A stretch of 64,000 nucleotides of DNA from Eleusine coracana subsp. coracana. Lineage: Eukaryota; Streptophyta; Magnoliopsida; Poales; Poaceae. The notes below the pieces were generated by a model, which did not search any database, was not told the origin of the DNA, and saw only the letters and a program-made list of their open reading frames with translations. The stretch's first letter is position 1, and each line of letters starts with the position of its first letter. Positions 33,610 through 45,081 of the stretch are shown piece by piece. The stretch is from the NCBI GenBank assembly GCA_032690845.1, contig CM064424.1, positions 42,173,511 through 42,237,510 of the forward strand. The letters run 5' to 3'. Made by a program: the position numbers and the translations under genes.

Positions 33610-33829
33610 TATATAGGCCGGGCCCTTTATAGCGGCGGTTGGAAATGAAAATCGCCACTATTATGCCCCCTATAGCGGCGGTGGACATTGTCAGTCACCG
33701 CTATTGTGTGGTCTTTAACGGTGGCTCGAACCACGACAGGCTCCCTAGGCCCTGTAGTGGTGGCCCACTTTGGGCCGCGGCGCTGCGGCCTTTGGGCTAG
33801 CACCACTAAAGGCCTGTTTTGTGTTAGTG
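33610..33829 (-). repeat. CACTA subterminal repeat region, transposase-side end
   Basis: TAGCGGCGGTTGGAAAT, TAGCGGCGGTGGACA, TAACGGTGGCTCG, TAGTGGTGGCCCA and inverted copies lead to the end TGTTAGTG. These are the usual transposase binding repeats of the superfamily. Confidence 0.75.
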
Positions 33830-33832
33830 TGA

Positions 33833-35309
33833 CTTAAGTTCAATATGGTTCTTTCAACAATTCATCCAGTGTGGTACATATATATTTAGCATTCAAGCTA
33901 TATTATGAGATATTTCCTATCTTTGAATCAGTTGAAAGCTTTCGGTCAATGGTTTGCTATTTTCTTTTTTAATTTTTTTTCTTTTGTAGGATTATTTATA
34001 TAATAATTATAAACCAATGGATCTAGATCTAATGGCTCGAGTAGGTGGCTGATAGTTGCCAAAAGTTTCACTCAACTACAAATTAGCAAGTCCCGTATTA
34101 TGAACATCCAAACAAAAGCATAATTGAATCTCTGACAAATAGTAGACATCAATTAATGTCGGTATGGACTAGATAGACGCGAGGTGTCATGTCCGGTTGA
34201 CTCGGAGGGAGGCAGAAAAATGGAGGGGCAAGTGCGACATGGCGAGCAGTGCCGTGAGAGTCGTTCTCGACCTTGGGCGCCCTCCCGGCCCTAGCCAGAG
34301 GTAAGCCCTCATCTGCACAGATCCTTCTCCTAGTCTCGTGTCTCTGACCTGGTGAGGCGGCTCGCCTCAGACATGGAGATGATAGGAAAGATGCGGACTC
34401 GGTGCTTGACACTAGCTCCGGCACCTCGGCCAATGGTGATTGCCAAGGCGAACACTGGACTTGTTGCCAAAGAATTTCTTCATCACGATATGGATCTGAC
34501 AATGGTAAGATTCACTAGAGCTGGTCCTTACATTCGTGGGGTGGAGGATTGTATCGGATACCATTTCTGGGCGAGTGGGAGCGAGAGGAATTCTGATTGT
34601 TATTCTAATAACAAAGCCGAGGAGGTGATTTTAGTTGAACCGCCGAGTCAATGGATTCATCAGAGGTCATACAACTTGCCGCTGCAGCAGGCATCTCATT
34701 GCCACAACTACTTGAGGCAGAAGATGACATTGTCATGTCTTTGGGGAGCAAGATAATGTTGGTTCATGAAGGATCAGTGTCTAACAAATTTCTTCATACT
34801 CTGGTGAGAGCTAAACATTTGATTCAACCATGGAAGGGCCTTTGCCTCCTCCTCTTATTCACCTACGTGAACCATTGGAGGTGTGATCCTCAAGGCGAAG
34901 GTATGCCCGACACCCTCTCCTCCTCCTCCTTCTGGTTTAGTTCCACTCTGCTATTCATCACCATTCGAAGGCCAACGATCGCTTGAATCTGCGTCGGAGA
35001 AGGTATATTTCCTATCCAAAATTTCAGGATCATAACAGGTGGCTATGTTTTCAAACTCTAAACTGGGTCACAATCATGTCAAGAAAACAAGCAGAAATTT
35101 CAGCTCGGCCCATACTCTAATTCCTGGCCCGAATGTGCCGTACCACCCGCCTCTAGGATTGGTGATTTTGATCGCTAGGATGAGCACAAGGGTCCAGAAC
35201 CCTAGGGCACCACACGTCCTCTTACCATTACGTGGAAGCCGCAAAACACGTGATGGAGAACAGAAGCGCAAGAAATACCCAACAGCGCGGTGGGTCCGCC
35301 ATGGTTCGT
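33833..35309. other. unassigned sequence with one unexplained ORF
   Basis: An ATG frame at 34651-34986 (111 codons) reads MDSSEVIQLAAAAGISLPQL and an acidic stretch, LLEAEDD. I recognise no family, and the second half looks non-coding (a leucine- and serine-rich end). Overlapping frames at 34352-34756 are no better. GC content is higher in 34180-34450 than around it. Possibly a transposon leader region or a captured gene fragment. Confidence 0.3.
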
Positions 35310-37807
35310 TGTAAGGATCAAGTGACTAAGAAGGGGGGGGGGGTTGAATCAGGAACTCAGAACAACCAAGCACTCAAAACAACTCCTATGCAATACTAGA
35401 GAGAGCACACTAGCATGATATACGATCCTAGAAAGGTAATGACAACCTATACATGCTAGTGTGTCACACACCAATATAACTCCTATGCAAGCTAGTGATT
35501 AAGCCAATCAACCAATCAACACACCTAGCTAGCAAGGGTCCGATCCATACAAGTCTAGTAGATAAGAATAGGACACAACGAGCAAGCACTTGATCAAGCA
35601 AGAAAGGGTGATTACTACTAGTAGGTAGATGCAAAAATATAAGTACAAGTTGTAAAGGAGAGAGTCAAGGCTTGGTCATGATTTTTAGCTTGAGGTCTCG
35701 GAAGGTTAACACCTTCCATCACTGCTCGTTGGATCGACTCCTTCCATAGTATTGATCCCTCCCGCCACTCAATGGTGGATTCCTCGAACACAAGCCGGTA
35801 TCACTCCTGGAGTGACGGTGTGGCTGCGTGACCACTGCTCATCGAGCCTAAGGCCCCTTAAGCATAAGCTTGCCTCCCCCAGGGACTTGCTTTACTGCTC
35901 AAGTTGGTGATGTCCCCTTAGAGAACAATCCACCCTCCAAGTGGACTCACAGGCTCCTCCCGCTTCACTCGTGGAAATGCTCTCTCCCAGGACACTCACC
36001 ACTCCCTGAGTGCAAGCACGGGTGCTCACTAGTGATGTCCTTTTGGACAGAGGGCTCAAACCGTGTACAAACTTGGTGAAGACTTCCACAATCTCTACAA
36101 GAAGCTCAACACCAATGCCTAGCCATCTAGGCACCACCATATTCCAAGAGTAACAAGCTTGGGATCCTCACTTGATCCACCCCTAGGCTAACCACCTAGC
36201 TCGATGCACACTTGGCCTAAACTAGCAATAATCCTCTCCTTGATCTTGCTGTAATTGCCTTGATCTTCAATATGATGAACTTGTGTGATTTGAAACTCCA
36301 AATACGTGTATGGCAACTCCCTTGAGCTCCAACAATCTCAAATGGCCGTTTGGATAGGTATATATAGGCCCAACCCCAAGACATAGCCATCAGACCAAAG
36401 AATACAACCATTACAGCTTTTTTAGGCACCCACTATAATATACAGTGAAGTCATCGTAATTGCTATGACCTCCTAGCAGCCTTTAGTATTTTGGCCATAA
36501 CTCCTAGCTTTGAACTTCGATTGAGGTCCATGACCAATGGATGGAAAGATTATGAAATTCACCACTCCTTTCCTATTATGTGCCCAGTCTAATTTGGAAT
36601 TTATCCAACCATTACGGTCACCATAATATTTGGTGATACCACCATACAGAATCCAGATTCTGCTGCTTCTTTGTTTGGCCATAACTTCTTGCTCCAAACT
36701 CCAATTATAGGGATCTTGGACTTTTTGGAAAGTGTGAAGAGCTCTACTTATTTCCACTATCATCATATGCTCAACATCATTAGATAAATCTTCAAACCAT
36801 GAGACAAGTCTAATCAATCCTTTCTTTTTCTCGGTTTCGATCCATCAACAATTGGGTCTTCCATTGGTCTTCATGATCTAGCCAATCCTAGTGTGCATCA
36901 TTACTAGGTAACCAACCCAAGGATACTTGATCAAGCTTCAAACTCCAAACGGCTCTTAATAGTACAGCTTTTCCTATGGACTCAAGTCCTAAATTTACGC
37001 TAAGTGTCCACCACACCTTATGACACTTAGTTCTAGCAAGTCTTCAACCTTGATCCACTTCATAGCCGACACTCCATGAAGCGTCATGTAAGATATCATG
37101 CCTCCAATCTCATTGTGACCTTGAGCATATATGAATACCATTCCTTCATCCAAAGATGTTAGTCACAATGATCTTGTTGTCATGAAGGACAACACGATCC
37201 AAGTATCACGGTATAATGTGAATGACACAAAGTAGCGCAAGACAACTTACCTCTCCACTTACCTTGTCGAGGCCCAATGGTAGTATGTGAACTAAGTCAT
37301 CGTAAGATGCACCATATCATACGGCGACTCCACCATTACGGTGGCTGCGCCATAACCTTCATAGTTTCATCTAAGTCCTGGCCTCCTTGATCACCGTAGC
37401 TTACGGTGACAGCGTCGTATCTTCAACAAAATAATCCTTCATTTTGTTCATTTCTCCTCTCTAGGTCATCGTACCTTACGACGATCCAGCCGTCACTTTC
37501 ATAGAGACTTCCAGGTTCTGGTCTTCATCTGGTCCTAGCTCACCGTACCTTACGGTGACTCCTCCATACGTCTAGAGAGCAACTTTGCAGCACTTCTTCT
37601 CTATCCAAACTCTAGGTACTCACCATATGTTATGGTTATATCGGAAAGATCACCTTTATTGATCAAATACCTTGCATCCTTTGAGATAATACTACATCCA
37701 TGAGACTAAACAACTTACACACTAGCAAACCTTGTTAGTCCCATTGACTATGTTGACAATGAATCACCAGAACCTATGAACCCTACTCTAGGGTCATTGA
37801 TCTTACA
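35310..37807 (-). repeat. 3' LTR of the minus-strand copia element
   Basis: Plus-strand edges are TGTAAGGATCAAGTGAC and TTGATCTTACA, so the LTR has TGTAAG/CTTACA ends. A G run of about ten follows the left edge. The PPT lies directly beyond the right edge. The end facing 35310 is shared with 3590-3997. Confidence 0.85.
37310..37638. repeat. array of palindromes in the copia LTR
   Basis: The form TCACCGTAGCTTACGGTGA recurs at 37310, 37391, 37466, 37540 and 37620 (starts), spaced 81, 75, 74 and 80 bases. The 37391 and 37540 copies are near-perfect palindromes; the others are decayed. This is the start (U3 side) of the LTR. Confidence 0.8.
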
Positions 37808-37818
37808 ATCTCCCCCTA
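37808..37818 (-). other. polypurine tract of the minus-strand copia element
   Basis: ATCTCCCCCTA on the plus strand, that is TAGGGGGAGAT on the minus strand, directly against the LTR start TGTAAGA. Confidence 0.8.
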
Positions 37819-40048
37819 TTGGTGATTGATGACAACACAACCAAAGCAAGACATAATATGTAGAAAGAAGAACAACCACTTGCTTGGATGTATTCTATAC
37901 CTCATTTCTTCATTCATCGATTGTAGGTACTTCTCCCCTTTCATATATTCTTCCTACTTGATGTATTCCTTGCTTTCACCCCATGGTGTAGTCCTTGCTT
38001 TGGTTCATATACTTATCCCCCATTGACATTAAGCACCAAAAAGTGGCAAACAAGGCAAACATTAAAAGCATAAGGAAGAACTCCATAGATTATGATCCTT
38101 CAGATGTGGAGGGGAAATGGATCAAAATCCTAAAGCCTCATGACATAGACTAAACTGCCTCAAAATTTGTGCATACATATGGTGGACGGTAATGCATATG
38201 CACAATTTTAACAATTAAGTCAAGTGAGGGACCTTAAGCTATGTCAAAGAAGGTACCTTGATAGATAAAGCAAAAAGGAAGGAAAACCATCACTTACTTG
38301 CAAGGAAGAAAGATAAAGCATACCTTTAAGGAGTACTCATATTCTGATAGAGGATGCTAATGGGAGTGTATCATTTTTAAATCATGGCATCTCATCCATC
38401 ACGGATGATCATTTCTATCAAGAGACTCATGAAAGATACACTTGAAAACATGTTAGTCTCAAGGATCATAACACATAGGATAGAGTCCCCTAAATATGTG
38501 CATACAAATATTTGAATAACTTGTAAGGACAATGCACTTTGTTATGAAAGACAAGATGAGGAGCACACCCTATATCTTGGATAAAGGCACATAAAGGTAT
38601 GAATCAAGAAATGAAAGGAACTCGCACATTACCTCTATACTACCTTACCATGGAGGATTTGATGAAGTACTTGATGAACTCAAACTTGGCTCTCATAGAA
38701 GTTCTTCATCTCCACTTGTAAGCCAAGCCTCCAAAACTCGATGAACTTGTCCCGAACCTCATGTGCAAAGTATGCTGCCCCTTGAGATGGGCTTGATCTT
38801 GGTGTTGAAGAAGTTATCCCTATTTGCCACCATCAACCCGCTATTGCCATGGGGCCATGCACTTGATATAGAGGTTCATGTCGGTGTAGTCACTTGATGT
38901 AGATGTGCACTCCTTGTTGAAGTCCACTTGATGTTGAGGTAAACATGTTGTATAACTTGATGTTTTGCTTGATGTAGCACTTGATATAGAGCTCGGTGTA
39001 GAGATTGATGTAGATGTACTTGTTATTGTGGACATAGCCTCGATCACTTGTGGATGTACACTATATTTTTTTGTGTCAATGCACTCTTGTCCAGTTCTTT
39101 ATCATGTAGAGGTACACCATCACATCAACCTTTTAATGGAAAACACCACCTTGCTACGTTGTGGGAGGTGAAGATGTTTTTGTTGTTCCTCCCCCTTGTC
39201 CATGTCCCTCCTCCTTGTTCCTTGTATTGATCTTACAATCTCTAAAAAGAGAACAAGAATGGAAAATATCAAATGCACACAAGAGCTATATGAATCATGT
39301 CCTTTTGAGTGGAAGGCATTTGGACCATGGTCATGAAGCCTCATAAAATAGGCTAAACTCCCCTAGGAATATGCATACTTACGGTGGAAGGCAAGATATG
39401 TGCATATCATTGTGTGAAGCACATGGGGTAGTTTAAACTATGTTATGGATGGTAGCTAGAATAAAAACAACTCAATTGAAATAAGGTTCTAGGCATACCT
39501 TTTGGAGAGGAACACATTGTGATAACACCATTCACCCTTATGATATAACAAGACAAAACAAAGCACACGAGGTGATACTCTCCTTAGTGATTTCCTATTG
39601 AATGCACGAGCAAGTATAATTTGCAAACACAAGAACCCAAACATGCCATGATAGATGCATGCAAGATTAAATACATTGCATAAAAAACCCTACTCAATGT
39701 CAAGTTTGAACCCCTCTCAAGCTTACTCACTATAAGTCATACATTTGCCTTGAGAGAGATCAAACCACCATCTCAAGCACTCCCCTTATAGCTATCTTGA
39801 GTGGGTTAGACATTGATCTAATTTTATAGTGATTTTCTTTTAGTTGATTACACATGATGCATGGATGCAAATATACTAGTACACAAAAGAGTTTAAGCAA
39901 CCATGCAATGCAAAAAAGAAAAACACTACCACTACTAAGACACAAGGTTACCTCCTTTCTGTTTAGATGTTGTAGTTGAAGTCCTTGACACTTGTGGTGG
40001 ACTTGACTTAATCTTCAAGTAGGCTCATGGTCCACCACCACTATCCCT
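37819..40048 (-). other. internal non-coding region of the copia element
   Basis: No copia pol motif was found on either strand. A loose repeat including GTGCATAC occurs near 38170, 38500 and 39375 (GACTAAACTGCCTC-ATTTGTGCATAC type). A copy of GATCTTACAATCTC at 39228 repeats the LTR edge, suggesting rearrangement. Frames near 38841-39171 are serine/threonine or aspartate/valine runs from a CTTGATGTAGA-type repeat. Confidence 0.5.
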
Positions 40049-40324
40049 CTAGGTCTTGACCTTGGGGTTCCACTTGGGCTTCATTGACCTCTCAAGATCA
40101 ACTATGCACTTAGGGGCCCATATTTTCTTGACCTTCCTTTTCTTGTCCGGTGGCCCCAATGGTTTTGCCACCACCTTCCCACTCTTGTTCCCATAAAGCT
40201 TGTAATGTGTGTTCTCATGGAACAGGTTAGGATTAGGTAAAAACTTGGAACTTCTCACCATGGGGCAATGCTTATTGGAGTGGCCATCCATGCGACAATG
40301 ATCACAATAGTAATCATTGGTCAA
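40049..40324 (-). pseudogene. copia gag C-terminus with zinc knuckle
   Basis: Reads YYCDHCRMDGHSNKHCPM, a complete C-X2-C-X4-H-X4-C knuckle, then KKRKVKKIWAPKCIVDLE and KPKWNPKVKT, the tryptophan-proline-lysine repeats typical of SIRE/Maximus gag ends. Protease should follow, but a stop and unrelated sequence do. It would bind element RNA. Confidence 0.75.
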
Positions 40325-41107
40325 GTATGGTTCCAGCCGTGAGGGGATGGTATCGCCGGTGCTGATTTAAGCGTTGATGAAGGAGGGGTAGGATCCAATC
40401 ACTTTGTGTGCCTTATGGAGAGCGGTGTGGTTAACCTTCAATATAGATACTCCTACTAGTATTAACCACATGTTTCATGATTGACTACTAGGATTAGGAT
40501 CAAAAACAAAAAAAACTTCTTATTGACTGGTGCTTCTGCACTTTGTTGGCCCATATGGATATAAGCATATATGACATTGGTTTTGACAAAGGAACCACGA
40601 AAACTTATATATCTAGGTATTCTACAAGGGAACACACTCTCTGCACAACTGGGCGCAATTGCAAAGGTTGAAGAAGATACTACCATGATCAAGGATGCAT
40701 GTTGGTAATTGGAGGCAATTTTCGTTAACCACGGATGGAGATTTAGCAATAAGATTATCTAATAAAGTGACCATCAAAACTTTAGTTGGTTTTTATTTGT
40801 TTCATACGGTGTGTCAAAGTTCTGCTCATATGGCAAAATATTGTAATTGTAGGCTCTAACCTCTATTGAGGGCAAGGCTGCAACATGCTATTAGTCTTCA
40901 GTACCCGGTGGTAGCCGATGACATTTTACTAAAATTGCCATAGGATGTAACAAGTGGAACAGAGGACATCGGGCTAGAGCAACCTCGGAACACGGTTGTA
41001 GCTAGCTACCTTGAGAGTAAAAATAAAAGTGCACACGTAATATTCCTGTAACATATAGCATATGACCACTGGCCTTCTTTTATCAAGAATAAAAATAAAA
41101 GCTGAAT
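40325..41107. other. unassigned sequence
   Basis: No element ends or coding frame that I can support. It lies between the copia remnant and the LINE 3' end. Confidence 0.35.
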
Positions 41108-41276
41108 ATTTTTTAGACCAAAGGCACTTTGGCCCTGCTTTACTGAAACCAAAATAAGGAGTTTGCTAGGGTTGCCAGCTTTTACAGACAGTAGGTACAT
41201 GCATAACAGAAAAGGAGTCTTAACTCTATTGCATCATAGAAGAAACATCCACAACTAAAGTTCAAGATAGGCCAAA

Positions 41277-42553
41277 CTATCCCATGCCTCCCGCCGGGAT
41301 ATGCTGTTGGTGTTGTCGAAACTTCGTCAGGTTCTCCATGAGCCTTTCCTTGAACGCCATCATCTTGTCGTGCTCCCTCTCTGGGCTAAGCACACTCCAT
41401 TTCTGCAACATCAACATGGTGTGGTAAGTAGTTGCCACGGGAGAGGCAGGGAGTTGATTTTGGAACACCAAATTGTTTCTGGTGATCCAAAGTGTCCAGC
41501 AGGCAGCTGCAAGAAGAATATAGGCAAACGAGCTATATTTTGAATGATTGCCATCAGTTAGTTTTGTATAGTGTTGCAGGGTACTAGGGGTAGTGTTCCA
41601 GTTCAGCGTATCTCTAATCACACACCAGAGAAATTTGGCTATTGGGCAAATGAACATAATGTGTTCAGCAATTTCATTTTTGCCACAAAGTTTGTTTCTT
41701 TTGTCACCTTTCCAGTGTTTCGTAATGAGCTGATCACAGGATTGATTCCTGTCCTTATAAAGTTGCCACATGAAGATCTTTATCTTATTAGGTATTTTTG
41801 TTTCCCACAGCTCTATCATTTTGAGATCTAAACTACCTGTATGAAGGATGTGTTTGTACAGAGATGAAGTAGTGAATTTGCCTGTTTTCTCAAGTGTCCA
41901 TCGAACTGAGTCAGGTTCTTCTCTTAGCTCTATGCGCTCCATCATTTTTTCTAGGAGTTTCCATTCTTCCATTTCTACAGGTAGTAAGTTTCTTGTTAGC
42001 TCTATTTCTAAATTATTGTTGGCAAAGACCTGGTTGACCAATTGATTTGGATCTCTGCACTTCTTGAAGATATTGGGAAAATGGATGTGCAAGGGGCATT
42101 CTCCTAACCAACAATCAGTCCAGAACTTTGTTTTCTTTCCATCCCCCCACTATATACACTGCTCCTCTCTTAAAATGGTGTTTAACTGCATGCAGGCCTT
42201 TCCAAAATTGTGATGTCTTACTAATTTTACTCTTAAAGAAACTTCCATCACCTAGATATTTTTTCCTTAGCAGATCACACCATAGATCCTTCTTGCCACT
42301 TTCAAATTGGTAAATCCATTTATTCAGTAGATAAGCATTCATAACTCTAGTTTTTGTGAAGCCAAGTCCACCCTGTTTTTTTTGGAGTTGCCAGGGTTTC
42401 CCATTTTACCATGTGATACTTTTTTTTGTTATATTGGCCATGCCAAAAGAAGTTGGATCTATCAGTAACCATCTTCTGGTGGATTCCTTCGTGTAGATTG
42501 TAGATACCCATAGTATAGTTTGGGATTGAGCTCAGGCAAGACTCCAGCAGCAT
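41277..42553 (-). pseudogene. LINE ORF2 C-terminus with zf-RVT region
   Basis: The first piece reads NYTMGIYNLHEGIHQKMV and FFWHGQ (42553-42347), the RT connection. The second reads MNAYLLNKWIYQFESGKKDL and LLRKKYL (42342-42115). The third (42092-41277) has WTLEKTGKFTTSSLYKHIL, WETKIPNKIKIFMWQLYKDR and a zinc-binding CGKNEIAEHIMFICPIAKFL, the zf-RVT pattern of plant L1 elements. The frame ends HIPAGGMG before the 3' UTR. Confidence 0.88.
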
Positions 42554-42797
42554 AGCTTTTCCTCCTTGTGATATCAGCTGACTTTGCCAGTCGGCAATCT
42601 TTTGTGGATCTTTGTATTTACATATCTGAAGTCGCTTATGTGCAATTGAACGTTGCTTACCGGTAGACCCAGGTACTATATGGTGAAGTGACCCACATTA
42701 CAGTTGAAGATATTTGCAATTTTGTCCTTCTCTTCATTTCTGCTCCTACCACATACACCTCACTTTTCTGATAATTTATCCTTAGTCCTAACATAAA

Positions 42798-43897
42798 TTA
42801 AAAGCAGTATAGAAGGAATTTCATATGCGCCATTGTTTCCTCTTCTAGTGCCATGAAAATTATAGTATCGTCCGTATACTGTAAGTTAGTGAGGCCACCT
42901 GAGACTAAATGGGGGATGCGACCTTTTATTACACCAGCATCTCTAGCATTAGTCAGTATTATGTCTAGGCCATCTCCAATAAGGTTTAAAAGAAGTGGGG
43001 AGAGTGGGTCTCCTTGCCTCACTCCATTGAATGTTTTGAAGAAGTTTCCCACTGTACCATTCACATTAATACCAACTCTACCCCTCTCAATAATTTGCTT
43101 GGTCCATCCTATCCATTTGTCCGGAAAGGCTTTCTTTTGGAGTATCTCTAGTAGAAATTCCCAGCTAACTTTGTCATATGCTTTCTCAAAATCCAGTTTG
43201 AGTATCACTCCAGTCAGTTTTTTTACCCTCAACTCATGTAAAGTTTCATAAAGAATTACAACTCCATCAAGGATATTTCTTCCCGGCATGAAGGCCGTTT
43301 GATTGGGCTAATAATATCTTCTGCCACTTTTGTCAGTCTGATTGTCTAGACATTAGTGAAGATCTTGTAGTCAACATTAAGCATACACAAGGGTCTGAAC
43401 TGTTTTATTGTGTTTGGTTCTGTCACTTTGGGGATCAATGTTATTATACCATAGTTCAATCTACTGATATTGAAATTTTCCTCATAGAAATTATTGAACA
43501 TCTCTACAAAAATGTCCTTGAGCTTTTCCCAGAAATATTTGTAGAACTCTATTGTCAGACCATCTAGGCTAGGAGCCATGTTTGCTTTCATGTCATCAAT
43601 TGCTGCCTTGATCTCCTCAGCTGTGAAAGGTTTTATTAGTGATTCAACCTGCTCAGGTGACAGGGAACTGCTGTTCTTCCAGACTGCTGGGTGTAATGTT
43701 TAATTGGGTCTGTCTTCTTTTCCAAATAATGCTTTGTAGTAGGCTTCTATGTGCTTTCTAAGCTCTATTTCATTTGTGATATCCTTATCTCCATCTTCCA
43801 GAGAAAAAATTGAGCACTTTCTTTTCCTACCATTGGCTATTCCATCGAAATAGCCAGTGTTTAAATCCCCCTTCATAATCCACTTCTTTTTTTCCAT
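42798..43897 (-). pseudogene. LINE ORF2 reverse transcriptase
   Basis: Reading leftward: TGYFDGIANGRKRK (43850 region), APSLDGLTIEFYKYFWEKLK (43575-43515), LNYGIITLIPKV and IKQFRPLCMLNVDYKIFTNV (to 43346). A stop follows, then FMPGRNILDGVVILYE (43295-43245), ILKLDFEKAYDKVSWEFL, GVRQGDPLSPLLLNLI and LQYTDDTIIFM (about 42887-42855). The catalytic DD pair is intact; the residue before it is threonine, where alanine is usual. Non-LTR RT copies the element RNA at the target nick. Confidence 0.9.
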
Positions 43898-44103
43898 ATC
43901 ATTTCCTCATAAGCATAGATCACCTCCAGTTGTGCTTCTAGTTTATATCTCCTTTGCCATTCCTCCGAGCTCAATTCCATTATCTCACTTTTGTCTTCTA
44001 GCTCTTGGATTTTTTCTCTTAACTCTTTCTTCTCCTTTATTTGGCTGCCTAAGTTTGCATCTCAGCCTTTACATCTTTTCTGGATCAGCGCTTTCCAATC
44101 TCT

Positions 44104-44935
44104 TCAATAGTCTTGAATGTTCATATTTTCTTTTGAAGGCCAATGTTTAGTAATTAGATGTTCAAAGCCTTGTTGTTGCAACCAGGCTGATTCAAATCTG
44201 AAAATTGTTGATATGTTCTTCTGGTGAAGGATATCGACTAGAATAGGGCTGTGATCGGATCCAATTCTAAGAAGGCTTCTGACATGAACTTTTGGGTAGT
44301 GTTCTTCCCAATTGTTGGTCACCATAACTCTATCTATTGTGCTGCAGATAGGGGAGTTTTGCTTATTTGTCCAGGTATACCTACTATCATTTCTTCTTAA
44401 CTCTTGAAGTGTTGTGTCTTCTATGAATGCATTAAACATGTCTATCCATCTATAATCAATGTTTTCTGTAGATTTCTCATGTTCATACCTTATGAAATTG
44501 AAATCACCTCCTATAATCAGTGGATGCTCTATACTTTGGATCTTCTGGTAAAGCTCTTGCAGAAATTGAGGCTTCTTCTCATCCTGAAGTGGCCCATAAA
44601 CATTAATTACCTCCCATTGGAATTTGTCTTGTCGGCTAACTATCGTTATGCTAGAGAAAAAGATACCAAAATCCATATCTATTGCATCTAAATATCCTTG
44701 TTTAACCCCTATGAGTGTTCCACCTGAGTGACCTCTAGCCTCTGTCCAAATCCAAGCAAACGGTTGACCTCTTACTAGAGCTGCCAATTCTATCTGCGTA
44801 AAATTTTGTTTAATGGTTTCCTGGATACAAATCACCTCTATTTTGTGATGAGAAATCAGGTCCTTCAGTTGGCCTCTTCTTCCTTTATTTCCCAAACCAC
44901 GAATGTTCTAGAATAGAATTAAAATTTCTTAATTT
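44104..44935 (-). pseudogene. LINE ORF2 endonuclease
   Basis: An apurinic/apyrimidinic-type endonuclease: NIRGLGNKGRRGQL preceded by a TAG where tryptophan is expected (44908), VICIQETIKQ (catalytic glutamate), INVYGPLQDEKKPQFLQEL, LIIGGDFNFIRYEHEKS (aspartate and asparagine), YTWTNKQNSPICSTIDRVMV and GSDHSPILVDI (aspartate-histidine). All conserved residues can be read. The stop near the N-terminus and later breaks disable the protein. Confidence 0.9.
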
Positions 44936-45081
44936 GAATGGGTTTTGGAATCTTCTTCTTTCTTATCACTCTCCTGGATCTATTCTTCATAGCTCTATTT
45001 TCAGACTCAGGAGATGACATCATCTCTATTTACTCGTAATCAATCTTGTCTGTAGTCTTCTGACTATGCTGAGACACTCCA

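Larger units (their letters stand above)
18733..33829 (-). mobile_element. CACTA (En/Spm) transposon split by a chromovirus
   Basis: The right end reversed reads CACTAACACAAAACAGGCCT followed by TTAGTGG. The left end reads CACAACAGTAAAATGGGCCT followed by TTAGTGG. TGA lies outside both ends (18730-18732 and 33830-33832), the 3-bp duplication of CACTA elements. Both ends carry TAGCGGCGGT/TAGTGGCGG-type subterminal repeats. The transposase remnant (31021-32641) reads leftward. The element's own sequence is about 18733-18837 and 30998-33829; a chromovirus fills the middle. Much of the transposase is deleted. Confidence 0.85.
35310..40324 (-). mobile_element. SIRE/Maximus-like copia element, LTR plus gag only
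   Basis: On the minus strand the order is a gag zinc knuckle (40324-40049), about 2.2 kb without recognisable pol, a polypurine tract, and a 2498-bp LTR. The opposite LTR and the PBS were not found before the LINE at 41108. It may be a truncated element or a gag-only, non-autonomous form. Confidence 0.7.

Noticed and set aside
38841..39171. Frames rich in serine/threonine or aspartate/valine
   Set aside because: They arise from a CTTGATGTAGA-type sequence repeat read in different frames, with no protein family signal.
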